From NCBI GenBank assembly GCA_963920705.1, contig CAWUCO010000001.1, positions 248,001 through 312,000 of the forward strand: a stretch of DNA of 64,000 nucleotides. Reading direction: 5' to 3'. Shown here piece after piece: positions 57,832 to 64,000 of this stretch. The notes beneath the pieces were generated by a model. That model was not told the DNA's origin. It saw nothing but the letters and a program-made list of their open reading frames with translations, and ran no database searches. The translations under genes and the position numbers were made by a program. The DNA comes from Odiellus spinosus. Taxonomy: Eukaryota > Arthropoda > Arachnida > Opiliones > Phalangiidae. How positions within the stretch are numbered: the stretch's first letter is position 1; each line of letters opens with the position of its first letter.

Positions 57832-59560
57832 TCCCCTTAATTCGAACTGAAAATTGCTAGGAAGGGACGGGTAGGCCTGTGACCTTGATTGCCACCTTTG
57901 ATTTTGACCACAATTGAACTTACGTATTTTCTTCACTTTCTTTTGACCACCTTTTGATCGGCTTGAATTCTCCGGCTATCGTCGACCGAGTGCTTTATTG
58001 TATCGTACCCTTACAATGTATTCATTTTATTATTAGAACAAAGGTGTGCCTCCTTGACCTAGAAAGTAAGCAAGCCGATAATTTAATGTCAATTACACGG
58101 GAGTCATAACTTGAACAGCTGGCCATCAAGAGTGAATCAAGCGTGGGTAACTCACCAAAAAGGCTCATTTTCCATACCTATTATCAAGCGAACCACAAAC
58201 GCTATCAGTTCGCGGTTTTCACTTAAATTTGAATTGGAATCTTCTTTAGTTCATGATGTAATTTTAATCATTATATCCCCAGAGATTAGCGAATCTTGTT
58301 TAAAAATAAATTAATCGAAATTTGCTCATTTCCGTACCTATTATGTCGCGTTCAAATATCGCTAGAACTTCCGACGAACCGTAAAAGTCGGACGTAGTTC
58401 GTGCTATAATTTGACAATTTTAAGTTTAATTTTTCTCTAGTTTCGATTAGAAACGTATATCATAACGGTGTTTTACGCGTAAACTCGAAAATGTTGCCAC
58501 GATAGAGCCTATATTATCCGAAACCCGTCACCGTCTGGCCTACAGCGTACCCACCAGCTTTCGCGAGAGGCGGGATACTGGGGAAAGAGGTAAGAGAGAG
58601 TTCGGTAGACTGGGAAATAAATCAAACCATCCTTACTCCCAGGAAAGACTGAAACCCCTATTATTATAATATCAGCGCCATCTGGTGTTTTTTCATCGTA
58701 TTAAATAACCCTTCATTACCGCCTTAATCATTTTTCTATCCGTTAACGTATATACTCCTAAGTTCTTAGCTGGTTCGCTCTTGATTCTAATCATTAAACT
58801 TCATTTGAAACGCAACAAAAGGTTTTAGCGAGTTTGAGAAACTAAGTCTATTAGCATTGTTTGTGGAAGCGTTTCCATGACACTCCTATCATTAAATTTT
58901 TCGCGTCGGTCAGCTTTGTAACTCAAAACTTGTAAAGAAGTTTTATAATTTTATTTATTTTTTTCGAAATGTATTTCTTTAACTTTCCACGAATTCTAAG
59001 AAATGCGAATTTTCTTGTCCATCGTTATTCGTCTTAATTCGAGTGACTTTATTAATAGAAAAAGCTTCGAGCGTTTATCTTCGGATAAACCCAACATCCA
59101 ATTAAATTTTATCCCAATTTACGACTCGTATTTGTTTATTAACAAATATCTGAAAAAATATGAATAACAGAAGTTATCCGATTCCCTGCACTAATTTTCT
59201 CTCTATATCAAATATAATTAAAATATGCAAACAATGAACAACTCATACTTAAAAACCTATTGATTATCTTAATTAATATATTAAATACGACTTAACTTAA
59301 TTTAAGGATAATTATACGAAATGAAATAGTACTCGTGTAATTGTTTTATTTAATTAATAAGTAGGAATTACTTCTTGGATCGAGACAATATATGATTATC
59401 CTATGAATAAAATTCCCGGTTATTTCGTCACAAAAAATATTATTTAAAGCCGTTTTATGACGTCATACCATTGTCACTTAATAAATTTATTCGTTTTGTG
59501 GCGCTTGGTATACTTGAAATAATATTGATCGACTCGCACGATCAGTTCTTATGGTAACTA
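56823..59560. repeat. Non-coding part of unit 3
   Basis: Same ordered blocks as units 1 and 2 (8640-12315, 42380-45560). The hairpin repeat is at 57263-57375; a run of 36 A at 57793-57828 replaces part of the unit. No gene. Confidence 0.55.
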
Positions 59561-59806
59561 GACAAAAATTAATCTTAAAATTGTCAAATTATACGACGAA
59601 CTACGTCCGACTTTTACGGTTCGTCGGAAGTAAAGTTCTAGCGATATTAGAAAGTGAGATATGATCAAATTTCGATTAAGTTATTTTTAAACAAGATTCG
59701 CTCATTTCTCGCCTTATAATTATGAAAATTACATCATGAACTAAAGAAGAGTTCAATTTAAATTGAACTGATAGCGTTTGTGGTACGACAAATGATCCTT
59801 TTGGTG
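59561..59806. repeat. Inverted copy of the 58150-58430 block
   Basis: About 245 bp repeat 58150-58430 in opposite orientation, ending TTTTGGTGAGTT. Shorter versions occupy 16545-16631 and 45600-45695. Together with the direct copies (starting ACTCACCAAAAA at about 9705, 43957 and 58151) they look like terminal inverted repeats of an old element present in every unit. Confidence 0.5.
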
Positions 59807-60651
59807 AGTTGTCCATTGACTACCGCCTTAAATAATCATTTTTGTAAGATAGTAATTTTAGTAGTGCCATTTTTAATGTTTATTGAACAATACAACTCTT
59901 TTTTATATTCGTGCTGTTACAAGATTAGTTGCATACGTGTTTTTAAGAGTTAAAGACTAAGATTCTTAATATCGAAACGGGATTTTATAAAAGAGACAAA
60001 AATGTGCTCCAATGAATATCTGGATGGTGTTGTCCAGAAAAACCGGACATAATGCAATCAGCCATAATTTATGTTTATATTCATTTATTTAATTTATATT
60101 TATTTATTAAGACTAAGAATATGACGAGTCTAGCAAATTTGCTTTAAGTAATTTTTTAATGTGCTTATTATGTCCCATATTTGATGAAGACCTCTTAAAC
60201 AACGCCCGGTAGCTTAATACCAGCAAAGGACAGCGTTTGAATTAGAACCCGTATTGATCTGATTTCGTGGAAACATATTTCTTAATGACTAAGTTTTAAA
60301 GAAGCTCGTAATGTTTTAACCTCATTATATCCATTTCTTTCAAAAAAGTTTGACAAATGTGTGTACTGTTCGAGGCGGAATAATCATATACGTGAAATCT
60401 TAATCAAGCTTTAGAAAAAAAATAGAAAAAACAAATTAGGCTAATTGTTTGAATCTTCTCGAAAAGGTTTTTTGTCACTATGATTCCGAAAATAAATAAA
60501 AGCCTTTAAAAGTAGAATTACCAATTTTTTGCCACAAACCGCGAATATTTTGGCGCGTTTTTAATTTTTCGAAATGTTTGGTTTATTTCCAGCACTCGCG
60601 TTCGCTCGACCCCTGCGTTTCGGCTTCACCTCGCTACCGTTGGAACGGGAA

Positions 60652-60808
60652 ATTAAGATGGCGGCCGTTTACGCGCGCGTTCGTTAATTGTGAAATTAAA
60701 ATCGTGTTAATTGAAGTTTAAAGCGTGGTATTTGTTCGGATTTTGTGACTACTGGATGGCATAAACAACCAAGATTCGAATTCAATCAAGGATGAAGATT
60801 TAATCGCG
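60652..60808 (+). other. Exon-like element with splice donor, unit 4 copy
   Basis: Same as the copies in units 2 and 3, ending CGCG|GTAAGTCGAAGAC at 60808. No downstream exon recognised. Confidence 0.42.
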
Positions 60809-62040
60809 GTAAGTCGAAGACATTTTGCGTATCTTAATTTGCCATTTGGAGTTGGGGACTTTGCTTCAATTTAAGGAACGAAAATAATAGTTTTTTAAAG
60901 GCAATTTTGGGGGAAATAATAATTTTAAATCAATACGCTTTGGGTTAAAACAACCTATTATGTTTTGCAATGTAGATTATTCGAGGAAAAGTATCAGTTG
61001 TAATGATTTATGCTCTGGAATAGAGTCATAGGATTAAGTTGACCTCTCGAGGTTTAAGCGCCTCTATATTTTCACTTCAAGGAGTCACTAATGATAAGGG
61101 TAGATAATTTCATATAATAGTGCTTAATTATTCAAGTAGTTATACATAAATACATTTCATTCAGAATACATTTAATTTTAAGTTATATAATGCATTAATA
61201 TATCATTTTCAATTGGTATTCGGGGATAATCTGACAAAGTGACACCCTTTCATATTATTTGATAAAAAATATTGCTTGAATAATTTTTTAAAAAGTTTTA
61301 AACGCTGTTTATAATCACTGGAACATTGCTGTTGAAATGTTTCTTCGAAGTTCTTGTTATTAATGATATTAGCCATCAGCTTGGATATAATAATAGGCTG
61401 TAAAGATATTTAATCAGCTCCACAGCGTAGTGTTCAGGACCAAGCAAATAATGTTACATTGAAAATAAAACTGTTCTTGATCCTATAGCTCGGAATCGGA
61501 TAATGATTAACTTAGTATATCCATTGATAACTAGGCTTTTTTCAGATATTTTAATCTCGGATAAATTAAGTTAATATAAATCCACAGATTATATAAACAG
61601 ACGCGTATCAAATGCTGGATACGAATTAGACCCGGAGATAAAATTTAAGGCTCGATTGATAAACGAATCGCGTTTATTCGAACGGATAATGCGAAGATAA
61701 AAATACGACCTTTCTCGAAATCCGTGTAGAATGAAATATAATAATTATATTTTAATCTAAATTGAAAGGAACAGCGACTAAATTCCTACATTCTAGCTTC
61801 GAGGTCTGAATTAGGGTTAAAATACGCGAAGAAACTCGAGTTTCAAATGTTTCTTATCGGCGAATGAATAATTCGAATAAGAAATGGATAATTTTTTCGC
61901 GAACGGATAATATCTGATTGACATTCAATTAACAAAAGTTCTACGAATTCCGAGCTCTCTACATAATTTCCTTTTAAGTCCGTTTTATATGATTGAGGGT
62001 CAAGTTTGAAGGGACTGGGAGATGATGAAATATTGTATAA

Positions 62041-62308
62041 TCAGTCTTGAAATCCAATGTCACGTGGTGATGATTCCATCGAGAGATAAATTCCCAATTG
62101 ATTCGCGATAATCTCGAAGACGAGGGTTAGACAAGCGATGGTGATTCCGGACAACCAAATCTGAAACATGATGGACAGTTCGTCGATGGTCGTGACAGTG
62201 ACTGCGTTCATCTCAGTGCCGGTGTCACTCGCCAATATTGATCTAATTTTTAAAAACTGACGTATTCTTTTCGGGCCGGTTTGAACAGTTTCCACGAATC
62301 TAAGAGCC
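62041..62308 (-). pseudogene. Ionotropic receptor IR-4, last exon only
   Basis: M3 exon, intact and close to the other copies (VETVQTGPKRIRQFLKI, IDELSIMFQIWLSGITIACL, DIGFQD, stop), with an acceptor ATTAG at 62309-62313. The M2 exon expected about 400 bp upstream is missing because DNA from 62342 on is unrelated. The remainder may lie beyond the window if that DNA is an insertion. Confidence 0.72.
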
Positions 62309-62341
62309 CTAATAAGGAATTTTCAAAGATATTAAGGCAAT

Positions 62342-64000
62342 AGGGTCATTCCATGTGAAAACGACCAATGTCCCCGCGGCACCGACTCCGATTTTATTTA
62401 AACTCCACACATAACTAAAATGGTCATATTTAGTGGGAAATCCCAAGTTTCAAGTGAAAATTCCTGTAATTTTCGGAGATATGTGATTTGGAAGTTTCGT
62501 AGTAGCGGAGCTATTTCTTAAATCCATTATATATGCCAATTTTATGTATTTATATCTAACTAATGAATTAATGCATATCTATGAAATAAATTGCACTTAT
62601 TCTAGGCTTGGTGGAGATCAGTTAAAAAATAATAGGACCTCCTTCTGCGAAATAGATTTCTCAATATAAATTCATAAAGTCGCCAAAAAACTCGCAGTGA
62701 CCCCCAAAGTGGATAACTTTAATTGCCTAAAACTAACAGTTATCTTATTTCAATTGAAATTAAATTACTATCAATAAGATTTATTAATGTCCTTTACAGG
62801 AAAAGACATCCAATTCGGCAACTGAGAAAATGGTTCTTACGTAAACTGTCTCCAAAATAAATGTTTTTACGAAAAATGTTAAAACATGGTAGTGGTTTTA
62901 GTGTTATAAGGCTTGGGATTCTAATATTCATAACAAAAGCTAGTTCATTAGAAAGCTTAGATTTTAAGCTACAACATGCAAAAATAAAAAGTTTGTCCAT
63001 AGGGTTTTTTCTTGCCCAAAAATAATGCTCAATTATGGGATTTTTTCTCATATTTATTTGTCAAGTTTGAGCCTACTTAATATTATTATTACATTATTAT
63101 TATAAATTATTGTTACAGTTATATCTGAGATGGTTAGTTTCTATTAGATAAACAATTTAAGAAGTAATATGTGTTTTTGTTATAACATATTTGTGAAATT
63201 GAACACCCCTTAAAAACTATAATGGTTTAGCCCTAGTCATGTATATTATTTCTCGACATTTAGCCGTATAAAGAGGCCCAAATAAGGGAACCATACCACT
63301 GTTTTTTACTCTGAGTTATACCCTTTTCAAACGAGGCCTAACTAGCCGGTTTTATCAGATTTAACTGGTGTTTAATCACAATTAACCGAGGTTTTTTGAA
63401 ATGAGAAGGCTTTGTAAACCTCGATGAAATCTAGTTAAACCACGGCTAAGTACGCCTCGTCTGAAGAAGGTAAAAGTAACTCATCCTGTATGTTCATCTG
63501 GGCTGCTGGGCATCGTTTAAAAGAAGCTTGCGATAGTATGAAGCTATACAGTTCGCTGTGTTAGTTCCATATTATCGTGAGTTTCTTTTGAAAGATGCCC
63601 AGCTGAACATAAAGGATGAGATACTAGTTCATTCATTTTTAATTTTAAACTAGGAAATCACTGTTATAGTGTAGCAGACCTATATACTTTATTAGAATTC
63701 TAATGAATCACGCCACGCAAACGTAATTATTAATATACGAACTTTCCTCTATGAAATTTATTTTTAGAATGAATCAGAAGAATGAAATTGCTCCTTATAG
63801 CCTCTTCAGACGAGAAGCAATTAGCCATGGTTTAATTAGTTTGAACTGTGGTTTACTTACCCTTCTCAGTTCTATAAACCTAGGTTAATTGTGATTAAAC
63901 CACGGTTAAATCTGATTAAACAGGCTAGTTAAGCCTCGTTTGAAAAGGGTATAACTCAGAGTAAAAAACAGTGGTATGGTTCCCCTTATTTGGGCCTCTT
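62342..64000. mobile_element. Insertion of unknown type in the IR-4 intron, right end outside window
   Basis: Homology to the IR intron stops at GCAATA and GGGTCATTCCATGTGAAAAC begins, a terminus-like phrase. At least 1.66 kb, A+T-rich, no credible ORF; its right part is the palindrome at 63271-64000. Right boundary and target duplication not visible. Confidence 0.5.
63271..64000. repeat. Three-level nested palindrome, at least 730 bp
   Basis: Outer arms: AAGAGGCCCAAATAAGGG at 63271 and its complement ending at 64000. Each arm (about 205 bp) carries at 63335-63475 and 63797-63950 a palindrome of the family seen at 11027-11182 (GACGAGGC, TAGCC, GGTTTA). The core has a third pair, TCATCCTGTATGTTCATCTG near 63481 and its approximate complement near 63600. 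Non-coding. Confidence 0.72.

Larger units (their letters stand above)
45763..59876. repeat. Tandem segmental duplication, unit 3
   Basis: Net of Harbinger (4497), MITE (283), D (300) and C (966 bp), all with their duplications, the unit is about 8.07 kb. It carries IR-3 and the exon-like element at 46541-46700. Confidence 0.7.
59877..62341. repeat. Tandem segmental duplication, unit 4 (interrupted)
   Basis: Matches units 2 and 3 from the anchor through the exon-like element to the first intron of IR-4, where a foreign sequence begins at 62342. Confidence 0.7.

Noticed and set aside
62794-63051. 85-codon minus ORF in the right-end insertion
   Set aside because: A+T-biased composition, no motif, no splice context.
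1-64000. tRNA genes and functional rRNA genes
   Set aside because: Looked for clover-leaf and box A/B patterns by eye and found none I could support apart from the 5S-like stretch; a tRNAscan-SE or Infernal run would settle this.

Overview
This is A+T-rich eukaryotic DNA, most likely from an arthropod and probably an insect. The evidence is spliced genes with GT..AG introns (several of only 50-70 bp), ionotropic-receptor genes of the arthropod chemosensory type, a short interstitial (TTAGG)4 run, and many transposons (P, PIF/Harbinger, Copia, CR1/Jockey-type LINEs, many MITEs). I cannot name the species. Identities quoted here are judged by eye.

Layout. 1-2027: the last exon of a dUTPase gene (+), a convergent three-exon gene of unknown function (-), and a Copia gag scrap. 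About 2.4-62.3 kb: a tandem segmental array. An anchor (a conserved stretch around TGTTTATTGAAC) recurs at 4478, 21506, 45763 and 59877. Once recognisable insertions are subtracted, the spacings are about 8.04, 8.14 and 8.07 kb, so the region is four tandem units of about 8.1 kb plus a partial one at the left. Each unit carries one minus-strand ionotropic receptor (IR) gene piece (IR-1 6203-8000, IR-2 39890-41980, IR-3 47992-55450, IR-4 62041-62308). IR-2 is the best preserved, IR-1 and IR-3 are damaged, and IR-4 is cut off at 62342 by a new insertion.

Insertions. Because sister units supply empty sites, many insertions can be bounded to the base or nearly so. They are a 4.2-kb block of foldback and satellite DNA (12316-16498); a CR1/Jockey-type LINE with a PHD-finger ORF1 (16632-21439); MITE B (21589-21979); a 15.7-kb P element (22689-38401, 8-bp target duplication GTTTCGCC); a PIF/Harbinger element (49983-54476, duplication AAT) with a five-exon HARBI1-like nuclease and a Myb/SANT-like partner; a 281-bp MITE (54664-54944, duplication AT); element D (55029-55321); and element C (55857-56815). 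Four of the small elements (A, B, C, D) share CA...TG ends and 7-bp target duplications but have unrelated terminal repeats.

The P element holds a THAP9-like transposase gene on the minus strand. I reconstructed it as six exons with mutually compatible splice phases from 33254 to 25532: a complete THAP zinc finger, a basic linker, and a DDE-type core with the NQDPLE motif. Several frameshifts disable it, and its introns and flanks are filled with further nested repeats: a palindromic MITE, two LINE fragments, a 5S-rRNA-like stretch, a palindrome around (TTAGG)4, and an array of hairpins.
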